Part shown: piece by piece, positions 1 to 7,762 of the stretch
Layout of the letters: each line of letters opens with the position of its first letter
Numbering within the stretch: the first letter of the stretch is position 1
NCBI GenBank assembly: GCA_041493035.1
Contig: JBGPYB010000037.1
Location: 1-31,840, forward strand
DNA length: 31,840 bases
From: JBGPYB01 sp041493035
Lineage (GTDB): Bacteria; Acidobacteriota; Vicinamibacteria; Fen-336
Direction: 5' to 3'
Program-made: the position numbers and the translations under genes
Notes under the pieces: generated by a model
Database searches by the model: none
What the model was told of the DNA's origin: nothing
Seen by the model: only the letters and a program-made list of their open reading frames with translations

Positions 1-955
1 AACCACCGTGCCCTCCGCCTCCAGGACCCGAGTGAACGGGGGCACGCGAGCGGTTCCCGGACAGACTCTCCCTGTCGAGGCCGATGGAAAAGACGGGCAC
101 CTCCGACCGGCGCGCCAGCTCGCGGAGGCGCTCGAAGGGTGTGAAGCTCTCGGTGTCGACTCCGTCGGTGACGAGAACGACCGCCTTGCTTTCCGCGGGT
201 CCCGCCGCTACTCGCTTGATTGCTTCGTAAGCCGCGTCGTAGAGAGCCGTGCCTCCCGCGGGTTCCAGCATGTCCAGGACACGGCCCAGCAGATCCCGAT
301 CCGACGTGAAGTCCTGGACGATGCGCACGTCGGTGCTGAACGTCATCACCAGGATCTCGTCGGCAGGCTCGAGCAGGTCGATGAAGTGCTTGAGAGCTTC
401 CTCCACCTGGAGGGTCTTGCTCTCCATGCTGCCGCTCACGTCGAGGGCCAGGGCGACGCGGAGGGGCCGGCGCTCCCCGCTGAAGAGCGTGACGTTTTGT
501 CGCTTCCCGTCTTCCAAGATCTGGAAGTCGCTCCCCTGGAGCCCCAGTACGGGCTGGCCGGTCTTGTCGAGGACCGCAACGGGCACGCGCACGCTGCGCG
601 CCCGGGCGCTGAACGTGGGCGCCTGCGCGCTCGCGGCGACGGGTGCTGCGGGCGCTCCTCCGGCTGCCGGAGCCGGCAGAACCGGGACAGAGGCCTTCGG
701 CTTCTCCGCCGGCGCCGCGCGACGAACCGCGACGATCAGGGTCTCGCTGGCGCCCGCTTCACGAAGCGCCGTCTCGTGGGCCGAGTCGAGCGGCTCGGCG
801 AATCCCCGGTCGTGAAGCTCCGTGAGGATCGTGTGCTCGCCGATCCCCGCGCGCAGGAAGCGGACGACGTCCGCGGTGGTGAGGGGAACGTCGCCCCACG
901 AACCGGCGGCCGCGGCGACGAGCAGCAGAACCGCAACAAAGCGCGCCAGAACCAT
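1..955 (-). CDS. VWFA-related (Acidobacteria-type) secreted protein, 3' end cut by window
   Basis: The frame reads leftwards from an ATG at 955 and is still open at base 1, so the C-terminus is missing. Residues 1-21 form a signal peptide (MVLARFVAVLLLVAAAAGSW). Residues 26-81 are a short helical region. A Pro/Ala linker follows, and then a strand motif VPVAVLDKTGQPVLGL with DFQILEDGK (residues 123-151) typical of the acidobacterial VWFA-related family. The VWA domain proper has the MIDAS motif D172-V-S-G-S at residues 172-176, then ALYDAAYEAI and VVLVTDGVD. The visible part ends in a Gly-rich stretch with a His. Role: probably a metal-dependent protein-protein interaction module in the periplasm or on the surface; the partner is unknown. 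No clear Shine-Dalgarno precedes the start. Confidence 0.85.
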   Translation of the reverse strand, partial: MVLARFVAVLLLVAAAAGSWGDVPLTTADVVRFLRAGIGEHTILTELHDRGFAEPLDSAHETALREAGASETLIVAVRRAAPAEKPKASVPVLPAPAAGGAPAAPVAASAQAPTFSARARSVRVPVAVLDKTGQPVLGLQGSDFQILEDGKRQNVTLFSGERRPLRVALALDVSGSMESKTLQVEEALKHFIDLLEPADEILVMTFSTDVRIVQDFTSDRDLLGRVLDMLEPAGGTALYDAAYEAIKRVAAGPAESKAVVLVTDGVDTESFTPFERLRELARRSEVPVFSIGLDRESLSGNRSRAPVHSGPGGGGHGG

Positions 956-1283
956 CCGCAGCGGCCCCCGAGCGTCCTCGCCGGAGACGGCCCGTGGTCG
1001 CGATCGAGGACAGCCTTTGATCGAGATCTCGTTGGGTGAGGCCGCTCCTGCGGACCCACGTCTCGGATCATGCCGCATCCACTATGACTCGGGAGCAGAA
1101 TCCATGCCTGACCATCCCCTGACCGGCCGGCGTGGCTGCGCGGTCTCGTCCGAGCACGTACGAGAACCGTAACCACTTACGCAAGCGGTAATTCGCGCGA
1201 CGCGCCGAAGCAGTGTGCCTCTTTACAATCAATGACTTATCTGTCATCGAGACTGGTACTAGGTTTGCAGCCCATCTATCGCG
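956..1283. other. Divergent intergenic region
   Basis: 328 bases between two divergently transcribed genes, without a convincing gene. It is locally less GC-rich around 1190-1270. TTTACA at 1222-1227 is a fair -35 for the rightward porin, but no good -10 follows at 16-18 bp, so no promoter is claimed. Just before the porin start, CCCATC (1271-1276) can pair with GATGGG (1283-1288), which includes the start codon. Confidence 0.4.
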
Positions 1284-2435
1284 ATGGGTTTTGCCAGGAG
1301 CTGGATCAAGACCGCCTACCTCAGAGAAATCCCCACCTTGAGGTTGGAGGTGGCCTTAGCGATCTCTCTCCTTTCGACGGCGACCGCCGGATACGCCCAG
1401 GACGCGCCGGAATGGGCCACCCTCCACGGGTTCGGCGGAGACGCGTACGGCAACACCGACGTCAATCGCTACCTCGTCGCCAGTCCGACCGGGGCGTATC
1501 AGAACGCCCAGTTGGCTCTCGCCGCGATCGCCTCGCCCTCCGAAAAGCTTCAGATCAGCTCGCAGATCTCTTGGAAGCAGACGTCCGACGGACTCCAGAC
1601 GGAACTGGACTACGCGTTCGCCGAGTGGAGGTTCTCCGACGCCGTCCGGTTCCGGGTGGGAAGGGCGAAGCAGCCCTTCGGCATCTACACCGAGATCTTC
1701 GACGTCGGAACCCTTCGGCCTTTCTATTCGCTTCCTCAAGGTGTCTACGGCCCCGCGGCTCTCGTGGCCAAGGGCTACGACGGCCTCGGTCTCACCGGCC
1801 GCGCGAACCTCGGCGACCGATGGGTCCTCCGCTACGACCTCTATGGCGGTGGAGTGAGGCTCGCGAACACTGCGCTCGCACCCGGACTCGACGCGGGTGA
1901 GGGCGCCGCCGAGGACGTCGAGATCATCCGGGACGTTGCGGGGGCACGAGCCAACCTCGAGACGCCGGTGCGCGGCCTGCGCTTCGGCCTGTCGGCATAC
2001 AGCGGGAAGGAGGAGCGCGAGGAACAGGTGCGCCACAACGTCTTCGGCGTCCATGGGGAGTACCTCGCGGGCGCCTGGTCGGCTCGCAGCGAATACGTCT
2101 GGCATCCGGAGAAGGACGGCCCCCACCTGAGGGCCTTCTATCTCGAGGTCGCACGCACCTTCCGTCTCCACTGGCAGGCGGCGGCTCGCTACGACTGGTC
2201 GGACACGACGTTCTCTTCCGGCGAGCCGCTGCCGGCGAGTTCTCTCGGCCGACACGAGGACGTCGCCTTTGGACTCAACTACGTCTTCAGCCCGGCCTTC
2301 GTCTTGAAGACGTCCTACCACCGCGTGAACGGGAACCGATTCGCGCGACCCGACGATCTTGAGCAGGTTCTCGATGCGGGGGCGCTCCAGACCCGAACCC
2401 ACGCCGTGATCGCCGGCGCCCAGTTCAGCTTCTGA
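1284..2435 (+). CDS. Outer-membrane porin, OprP/OprO-like
   Basis: 383 aa. The long N-terminus has a hydrophobic core (VALAISLLSTATA) and a likely signal-peptidase site after residue 38 (GYA-QD). The mature part has alternating amphipathic strands and the phosphate-selective-porin-like stretch FRVGRAKQPFGIYTE, and it ends in QFSF. A terminal Phe is the usual signal for insertion of outer-membrane barrels. Role: a passive outer-membrane channel. The solute is not readable from sequence, but the next gene encodes a PstS-like binding protein, so an oxyanion such as phosphate is possible. The ATG has no clear Shine-Dalgarno and lies in a small potential hairpin (1271-1288); downstream in-frame GTG/TTG codons would shorten the signal peptide. 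The next gene starts 13 bases after the stop. Confidence 0.75.
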   Translation: MGFARSWIKTAYLREIPTLRLEVALAISLLSTATAGYAQDAPEWATLHGFGGDAYGNTDVNRYLVASPTGAYQNAQLALAAIASPSEKLQISSQISWKQTSDGLQTELDYAFAEWRFSDAVRFRVGRAKQPFGIYTEIFDVGTLRPFYSLPQGVYGPAALVAKGYDGLGLTGRANLGDRWVLRYDLYGGGVRLANTALAPGLDAGEGAAEDVEIIRDVAGARANLETPVRGLRFGLSAYSGKEEREEQVRHNVFGVHGEYLAGAWSARSEYVWHPEKDGPHLRAFYLEVARTFRLHWQAAARYDWSDTTFSSGEPLPASSLGRHEDVAFGLNYVFSPAFVLKTSYHRVNGNRFARPDDLEQVLDAGALQTRTHAVIAGAQFSF

Positions 2436-2448
2436 GGGAGACGCGCGC

Positions 2449-2886
2449 ATGATGCGAAAGCCCTTCGGAATCCTAGCGCTCCTCCTGGCGTCGGCGACCC
2501 TCCTCTCGGCCCAGGGGGGCACGGGCTTCCGGCTGATCGTGAACGCGGCCCATCCGGGAACGCCTCTTCGGCGGTCGGAGGTGTCCGACATCTTTCTCAA
2601 GAAGACGACGAGGTGGGGGCACGGCGTGGCCGTGGCGCCGGTGGATCAATCGGCCACGTCCCAGATCCGCGCGGCGTTCTCGAAGGACGTGCATGGCCGC
2701 AGCGTCGACGCCGTCCAGAACTACTGGCAGCAGCAGATCTTCTCGGGGCGCGACGCGCCTCCGCGCGTCAAGACGTCCGACGCCGAGGTCATGGCGTTCG
2801 TCCAATCCAACCCGGGAGGGATTGGCTACGTCTCGGACACGGCGTCCCTGATCGACGGAGTGAAGCTCCTCACCGTAACGGACTAA
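2449..2886 (+). CDS. Small PstS-like (PBP-like) periplasmic protein
   Basis: 145 aa with a signal peptide (cleavage near LLSA-Q, residue 21). The mature part has features of short phosphate-binding-protein-like domains: an N-terminal strand (FRLIVNAAHPG), SEVSDIFLKKTTRW, VAPVDQSATSQIRAAFSKDVHG, VQNYWQQQIFSG and a final NPGGIGYVSD. The last matches the conserved glycine segment of PstS proteins. It is about half the length of a full PstS, so it holds a single lobe or a minimal version. No ABC permease or ATPase gene is nearby, so it is more likely an accessory or sensory binding protein than part of a complete transporter. It lies between the porin and the cupredoxin gene with gaps of 13 bases on each side, so the three are probably one operon. 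Confidence 0.75.
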   Translation: MMRKPFGILALLLASATLLSAQGGTGFRLIVNAAHPGTPLRRSEVSDIFLKKTTRWGHGVAVAPVDQSATSQIRAAFSKDVHGRSVDAVQNYWQQQIFSGRDAPPRVKTSDAEVMAFVQSNPGGIGYVSDTASLIDGVKLLTVTD

Positions 2887-2899
2887 ACCCGCGAGGTCC

Positions 2900-3307
2900 T
2901 TGATGAAGGTTTCGAAATCATTCGTTCCTATGTGTCTTTTCGCTGTCGCGTCGCTCGTCGCTCTTGCCAGTTGCGGCGGCAGCGGCTACTCGTCCCCCTC
3001 GAGCCCCTCCACTCCCGCGCCAACTCCGGCGGCGGCGGCCGACGTCACGATCCTGATCTCCGGCATCAGCGGAGGGATGTCCTTCTCGCCCGCGACGGCG
3101 GCAGTCAAGGTTGGGCAGACCGTGTCCTGGAAGAACAACGACGCGATCACCCACGCCATCGCCCAGGACGGCGGTGGCGGCCTGACGACACCCGGCATCG
3201 CCCCCGGCGCGACCAGCGCTCCTGTCCAGATCACCGCGGCGGGAACCCTCGCCTACCACTGCAGCATTCACCCATCGATGACCGGCAGTTTGGCCGTGAC
3301 CCAGTAG
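2900..3307 (+). CDS. Cupredoxin (plastocyanin-like) lipoprotein
   Basis: 135 aa. The lipobox LAS-C25 follows a hydrophobic signal, so it is a membrane-anchored periplasmic lipoprotein. Residues 30-47 are a Ser/Pro/Thr/Ala tether. The domain has the blue-copper order FSPATAAVKVGQTVSWKNND, then H85 and the C-terminal loop Y-H-C121-S-I-H124-P-S-M127. H85, C121, H124 and M127 form a complete type I copper site. Expected role: one-electron transfer in the periplasm, with partner unknown. It is the third gene of the porin cassette, 13 bases after the preceding stop. TGAAGG-type purines lie near the start, but the Shine-Dalgarno (GAGG at about 2892) is short. Confidence 0.88.
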   Translation: MMKVSKSFVPMCLFAVASLVALASCGGSGYSSPSSPSTPAPTPAAAADVTILISGISGGMSFSPATAAVKVGQTVSWKNNDAITHAIAQDGGGGLTTPGIAPGATSAPVQITAAGTLAYHCSIHPSMTGSLAVTQ

Positions 3308-3385
3308 AGGTCACAGTCTTCGATACGCCTGGAGGGCGTCGATCACGCTGGCGTTGCGGCGGCAGTTTCCAGCCTGCGCCTTTGG

Positions 3386-3808
3386 TCACGGAACGAGGGT
3401 CAGGCCTTCGCCCACGGCGGCTTCTCGCAATCGGCCGTCGAACGCCACCATCGGGACCGGTGTTCGAAGCGCCTGTTGCAGGATCAAGCAGCTCGCGAGC
3501 TGAATCGCGTCGCCGGCGCGAAGCGCATGCCGCAGCAACAGCGCGCGCGCCACGCCCGCGGTCTCGTCGGTGACCTCGATCAGGTGGAGCGCCTGAAGGT
3601 CGGCCGCCCATGCTCGCAGCACCCGATCTCGTGCGGCGATCGGGAGGGTCCCCTCCCGGCTGCGGCGAGCGACGGCCGAGGCGACTTCGACTTCGCTCAA
3701 GCGACTCGTGGTGGGCGACGACTCCGCCAGCAGCCGGCGCACGAGCGCCGTTCCCGGCTCCCGCACATAGCGCTTCACGATGGCGCTTGCGTCGAAGTAA
3801 CGGATCAG
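3386..3808 (-). CDS. VapC-like PIN-domain toxin
   Basis: 140 aa if read from CTG at 3808. PIN-domain ribonuclease of a type II toxin-antitoxin pair. The start reads L-I-R-Y-F-D6-A-S-A-I-V-K-R-Y, where D6 is the first metal-binding acid of the family. Later acids are E39/E41 (SEVEVASA), D100 (GDAIQLAS) and D124 (FDG). The first ATG/GTG-type codon in frame is GTG at 3778, which would remove D6 and the first strand, so I prefer a start at the CTG that overlaps the antitoxin stop codon (CTGA). Relatives usually begin with a Met-Ile at this spot. Either CTG is a genuine weak start or the start has mutated. The role, RNA cleavage held in check by the antitoxin, is inferred from the family. Confidence 0.8.
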   Translation of the reverse strand: MIRYFDASAIVKRYVREPGTALVRRLLAESSPTTSRLSEVEVASAVARRSREGTLPIAARDRVLRAWAADLQALHLIEVTDETAGVARALLLRHALRAGDAIQLASCLILQQALRTPVPMVAFDGRLREAAVGEGLTLVP

Positions 3809-4086
3809 AAGCGATCCTCGCGGTCCTCGCTCACGGCGTCGGCCAGGGAGGGCCCTGAGCGTTCTACCGGCGTGAAGGCCTTGAGTGCGCGGGCTCTTGG
3901 CGTGAGCACCCCGCGAGCCACGAGCCGCGCCAGGGCGGACTCCTCGGGATCGCCCTGACCAATCGGCCGCAGCTCCGCCACCGGCTGACCGCGGTCCGTC
4001 ACGACCACGACGTGCCCCGCCCTGGCGCGTCCCAGATACATCCCGAGGCGCGTCTTGAGCTCACGAGATCCCACGCTGGTTCTCAT
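3805..4086 (-). CDS. Phd/YefM-type antitoxin
   Basis: 93 aa, ATG at 4086. The N-terminal half has the Phd/YefM pattern: VGSRELKTRLGMYLGRARAG, then HVVVVTDRGQPVAELRP. This is the DNA-binding and dimerising part. The C-terminal half is charged and presumably unfolded until it wraps the toxin. The gene overlaps the toxin by 4 bases (CTGA), so the two are translationally coupled with antitoxin first. A 23-bp palindrome overlapping the start codon is the probable self-repression operator. A TTGACA promoter places the transcription start at or next to the ATG, so the mRNA may be leaderless. Confidence 0.85.
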   Translation of the reverse strand: MRTSVGSRELKTRLGMYLGRARAGHVVVVTDRGQPVAELRPIGQGDPEESALARLVARGVLTPRARALKAFTPVERSGPSLADAVSEDREDRF

Positions 4087-4106
4087 GTGGTCATGATGAC
4101 TACATG
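4084..4106 (-). promoter_or_regulatory. Palindromic operator of the antitoxin-toxin operon
   Basis: An inverted repeat centred on base 4095. Ten of eleven base pairs match (only 4089/4101 fails). It includes the antitoxin start codon (4086-4084) and the proposed -10 hexamer (4098-4093). Phd-family antitoxins bind such palindromes as dimers to repress their own operon, so this is the likely operator. Binding here would block RNA polymerase directly. Confidence 0.7.
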
Positions 4107-4121
4107 GCTCGACACTGTCAA
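4087..4121 (-). promoter_or_regulatory. Promoter of the antitoxin-toxin operon (leaderless candidate)
   Basis: Read leftwards: a perfect -35 TTGACA (4121-4116), a 17-base spacer, then -10 CATCAT (4098-4093; 4 of 6 match TATAAT). The A of the antitoxin ATG (4086) lies seven bases beyond the -10, which is where transcription normally starts. The mRNA would then begin at its own start codon, and no Shine-Dalgarno is available. Confidence 0.65.
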
Positions 4122-4204
4122 GGAGGGAGCGTCGCGCGTACTAAATCTTTCGCAACCTTCGCCGGGCGACTGGCGTCTCATGGGGGAACAAAGGGGGGAC
4201 CCGG

Positions 4205-6406
4205 GTGGAGTTGAGGCCAGCCGTTCTAATCCTGATGCTGGCCGCGGCCGGCGCCGAAGCGACCGAGAACTCCACGCCACCGGTGCCACGACCTGAGGTC
4301 GCGCTGGCGCGGGTCGAGGTGCCGCCCCTCGTCGACGGCGTCCTCGACGACCCTGCCTGGGCCACGCCCCCGCTCGATCTGAGCGAGTGGCTCACGTACA
4401 ACCCATTGAATGGCTCGCCGATGGCCCAACGCACCGAGGTGCGGGCCGCATACGACGGCAAGGCGCTCTACTTTGCGTTCCACTGCCTCGACCCGGAGCC
4501 CGACAAGATCCGCGGCACCCTCAGCCGGCGCGATCAGCTCTGGAACGACGACTGGGTGGGGCTGAGTCTCGACTCGGTGGGGAACGGCCAGTCCTCCTAC
4601 GATATGTTCGTCAACCCTCGCGGGGTTCAGGCCGACATCCTGACCACGAGCAGCGGGGGGGAAAACTCGGCGCCGGACTGGGTGTGGCAGAGCGCCGCCC
4701 GGCGGACGGATCAGGGGTATGACGTCGAGATCCGCCTCCCCCTCACGAGCATCCGCTTCAAGTCGGGCGAGAGCGTCCCGATGGGCGTCCTCTTCTGGCG
4801 GCGCGTGAGCCGTCTGGGCGTGTCGGCGTCGTGGCCCAGCGTCCCGGCCGGCAAGACCTTCATCGAGAACCACGCGAAGCTGGTCCTCCACGATCTCCGC
4901 AGGCCCCTGACCCTCGAGGTGATCCCGAGCCTGACGTATTCCCGGAACCAGGAACGGCTCACCCCGGCGGGCTTCGGCCCGGCCGACTCCACACCCGACG
5001 CCGGCCTCAGCGTGAAGTACGGCGTGACCTCCGCCGTCACCCTCGAAGGGGCCTTCAATCCCGATTTCAGCCAGGTGGAGAGCGACGCGTTTCAGGTCGA
5101 GGTCAACCAGCGCTATCCCCTGTTCTTCTCGGAGAAGCGGCCATTTTTCATGGAGGGGATGGGGACCTTCGAGCTGGCCGGGGCCGGCGGCGACGCCGTC
5201 ATGCGCACAGCGGTCGACACCCGGCGGATCGCGGACCCGCGCTGGGGCGGAAAATTCACCGGGACGCTGGGCCGACTGACGTTCGCGACGCTCTCCGCCG
5301 GGGACGAAGCTCCCGGGCGTGGGACGGACGAGGGACCGAGCCCCTTTCCAGGAGCGCAAAAGCTCTTCAACATCGGCCGCGCCGTCTACAGCCTCGGCGC
5401 CAACAGCTACGCGGGCGGCCTCGTCACCGACACGGAGTTCGGGCGGGGATACAACCGCGTGGCGGGGCTCGACCTCTCCATGCGCCGCGGCAAACACCAA
5501 TGGTCGGCTACTGCACTGGCCACCACCACCCGGTCGCCCGATGGAACCGTTGACACGAGCGGCCTCGGAGGCCAGGCGTCCTACGCCCACGAGAGCAAAC
5601 GCTTCGTCTTCGTGAACGAGATCGAGCACTACGCACGCGACTTCCAGATGGACACCGGATTCCTGAACCAGACCGGCATCACGGCGGACTGGACGTTCGC
5701 GGCGCTCAGCCTCTACCCCGACGAGAAGAAGCACGCGTGGCTCAAGCGGGTGGTCCCATTCGTCTTCACGCGCGTCGTGGACGACCAGGTCCAGGGGGGG
5801 AAGGGCTGGTTCGTCCTGCCGGGCCTTCGGATGCACCTGACCCGCCAGGGCTTCTTCCGAGTGGATACGGGGTGGGGAAAGGAGCCCTGGGCCCAGCAGA
5901 CCTTCAAGACCCGGACCACCCGTGTCATCGCCCAGGCCCAGTTCACCCGCTGGCTGAACCTGTCCTCGGTCTACCAGTTCGGACGCTCGGTGTACTACGA
6001 CCCGGTGAACCCGTTCCTCGGCCGATCGCGCTCGATCTCGGTGGACGCGTCCCTCCAGCCCAGCTCCCAGTTCAACCAGTCCGTGTCGTGGAATCGCGTG
6101 GCCTTCGACCACCTCTCGGGCGAACGCGTCTACGATGTCGACATCGTCTACTCGAAAACCAGCTTCCAGTTCGACCGGCGCTTCCTCCTGCGCGCCATCG
6201 GCCAGTACGACAGCTCGCGCCACCAGGTGCTGACCGACGTGCTTGGCTCCTTCGAGCTGATCCCGGGCACCGTCGCCTACCTCGGCTACGGCTCGTCGAT
6301 CGAGCAGAGGGAATGGGACGGGAACGCCTGGCAGCCCGGAACAGGCCACTACGCCACCGCGCGGCGCGGCCTCTTCTTCAAGGCCTCCTACATCCACCGG
6401 TTCTAG
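4205..6406 (+). CDS. DUF5916 protein with N-terminal CBM9-like domain
   Basis: 733 aa, GTG start behind a purine-rich stretch (AAAGGGGGGAC). A short signal peptide (LILMLAAAGAEA) comes first. Residues about 38-215 match the carbohydrate-binding family 9-like domain (VPPLVDGVLDDPAW, ALYFAFHCLDPEP, DDWVGLSLDS, YDVEIRLPLTSIRF). The rest is the DUF5916 region: FNPDFSQVESDAFQVEVN, YPLFFSEKRPFFMEG, followed by many amphipathic strands and a final HRF. It is probably an outer-membrane barrel with a periplasmic or surface sugar-binding head. Such proteins are frequent in Acidobacteriota and Bacteroidota and their function is not established. It is transcribed away from the toxin-antitoxin operon. Confidence 0.85.
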   Translation: MELRPAVLILMLAAAGAEATENSTPPVPRPEVALARVEVPPLVDGVLDDPAWATPPLDLSEWLTYNPLNGSPMAQRTEVRAAYDGKALYFAFHCLDPEPDKIRGTLSRRDQLWNDDWVGLSLDSVGNGQSSYDMFVNPRGVQADILTTSSGGENSAPDWVWQSAARRTDQGYDVEIRLPLTSIRFKSGESVPMGVLFWRRVSRLGVSASWPSVPAGKTFIENHAKLVLHDLRRPLTLEVIPSLTYSRNQERLTPAGFGPADSTPDAGLSVKYGVTSAVTLEGAFNPDFSQVESDAFQVEVNQRYPLFFSEKRPFFMEGMGTFELAGAGGDAVMRTAVDTRRIADPRWGGKFTGTLGRLTFATLSAGDEAPGRGTDEGPSPFPGAQKLFNIGRAVYSLGANSYAGGLVTDTEFGRGYNRVAGLDLSMRRGKHQWSATALATTTRSPDGTVDTSGLGGQASYAHESKRFVFVNEIEHYARDFQMDTGFLNQTGITADWTFAALSLYPDEKKHAWLKRVVPFVFTRVVDDQVQGGKGWFVLPGLRMHLTRQGFFRVDTGWGKEPWAQQTFKTRTTRVIAQAQFTRWLNLSSVYQFGRSVYYDPVNPFLGRSRSISVDASLQPSSQFNQSVSWNRVAFDHLSGERVYDVDIVYSKTSFQFDRRFLLRAIGQYDSSRHQVLTDVLGSFELIPGTVAYLGYGSSIEQREWDGNAWQPGTGHYATARRGLFFKASYIHRF

Positions 6407-7661
6407 CGCCACTTCGCCTTCTCGTCCCGCGCTTCCGCGAACGGGATTCGTCAATCCTTTCGTCGAAGCGGACAAGCCGAGCCAGCTCTTCCAGTACTAC
6501 CTCTTGAACACTCACGGCTTCGAGCAGAACGTCTTCACCTCCCAGATCCCGGGCGTCAACGATGCCGCCCAGCTCACGGCCACCGGCGGCAACTGCGGCC
6601 TGCCGACCGTCGGCGGTGTGAGGCTCGTGGTCGAGCCCAAGCCTGGCCTTCCCACCGATCCCAACAGTGTGCGCGCCTTCATCGACGTCTTCACCGACAT
6701 CTCCGGGTTGTTCGTCATCAACAACGAGAGCGGCTGGTATGAAGGCTGGATGATCCACGACCTGACCGTCCCTCCGGTCGCCCCACCGAGGCCCGATGGC
6801 CATGCAGCCTTCGGCGCCATCACGGCAGCGGACGCGGCTCTCCTCAAGCACCGCGGTCACGGGAACAACGTCCCCGGGAACATCTTCACTGTCGACGGCA
6901 AAGCCGTTCGCTTCCCGAACGAGCTCGATCATTTCCCTGATGTTCAGACCAACGTTGTTCCGATCCAACTCAGCATGGGGGCCTACAACTCCCTTCAGCA
7001 GACCGACGCACACGCCTACTGGGAGTTCAACTACCAGACGAACTGGATTCACCCCCTCTATGAGCTGCCGTTCACCGGAGGCTTCCCGGATCGATTTGGA
7101 GCGGCCCTCGACGCATTCAGGGACGGCGAGATCGGCAAGCTTCAGTCAATCGTGCCCGGGTCGGGTCCTCGCGGCGTAATCAACCGGCCCGAGGTCATGG
7201 GCGACGATCCGAACCTCCCGCGCGACCCCGACAAGTTCGACGCCGAGGTCGACAGCCAGCGGGAGTTCCGCCAACGCTTCATCCCCAGTGGCCTGGCGAA
7301 CGAGGTCTTCCTCGACGTCTACGAGAGGCCCGCCTCCTTCGAGCCTTTCGAGCGGCGCCTCACGCGGCGCCTCTTCGACGCCTATGCAGCGGAGGTCGCG
7401 CGGGTGGACACGAACGGAGACGGAATCATCTCGGCGGGTGAAGGCGACGTGGACAATGCGTCCGACGGGTTCCCGGACAACGAGCACCTCTTCCTCCCGG
7501 CGACCGCCTTCAACCGCTTCGCGGTGAGCCGCGAGCTCAACGACGGTCTGCTCGCGCCGCGGTTTGCCCCCAGCCAGCGGGGTTGGGTCCTGAACGGCTC
7601 GCGGGTAGGCGTGAGCCCGACGGTGCCGGCCTCGGGCGCGCGTGATGGAGACGACCGGTAG
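6407..7661 (+). pseudogene. 5'-truncated protein with EF-hand loop, function unknown
   Basis: The frame ending at 7661 has its first usable start at TTG 6504, giving 385 aa. Coding-like sequence continues upstream of it without any start (TGFVNPFVEADKPSQLFQYY) to the end of the preceding gene, so the true N-terminus appears lost. No signal peptide remains. The protein is acidic, Pro/Gly-rich and rich in aromatic and Asn residues, as in secreted proteins. A canonical calcium-binding loop DTNGDGIISAGE lies at residues 302-313 (TTG numbering), followed by a second acidic loop (DVDNASDGFPDNEH). I do not recognise the family. If translated it may be coupled to the DUF5916 gene; otherwise it is a remnant. 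No Shine-Dalgarno is visible before the TTG. Confidence 0.55.
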
Positions 7662-7683
7662 CCGCAAAGTCTGATCGAAAAGA

Positions 7684-7716
7684 GGGGGACCACGCGCCAT
7701 CGGCGACGTGGCCCCC
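7684..7716. terminator. Strong GC hairpin between genes
   Basis: Stem GGGGG / CCACG / CGCC (7684-7698) pairs with GGCG / CGTGG / CCCCC (7702-7716), with a 3-base loop and one bulged A on each side, 14 base pairs in all. It sits 22 bases after the stop at 7661. No T-run follows on the + strand. On the - strand the hairpin is followed by CTCTTTTC. It could stop transcription in either direction, but it is not a classical rho-independent terminator rightwards. Confidence 0.45.
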
Positions 7717-7762
7717 CGCCGCCTTGCCCGGTCCTGGGGTAGCATCTGCGACAGTCCGCCCC

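Noticed and set aside
8..1039. 343-codon + strand frame at the left edge
   Set aside because: It is the shadow of the VWA protein on the - strand, whose MIDAS motif and signal peptide identify the true frame.
1222..1262. Promoter candidate TTTACA before the porin
   Set aside because: No acceptable -10 at 16-18 bases.
4226..6475. 749-codon - strand frame opposite the DUF5916 gene
   Set aside because: No motif, skewed composition, and the + strand carries full-length family similarity.
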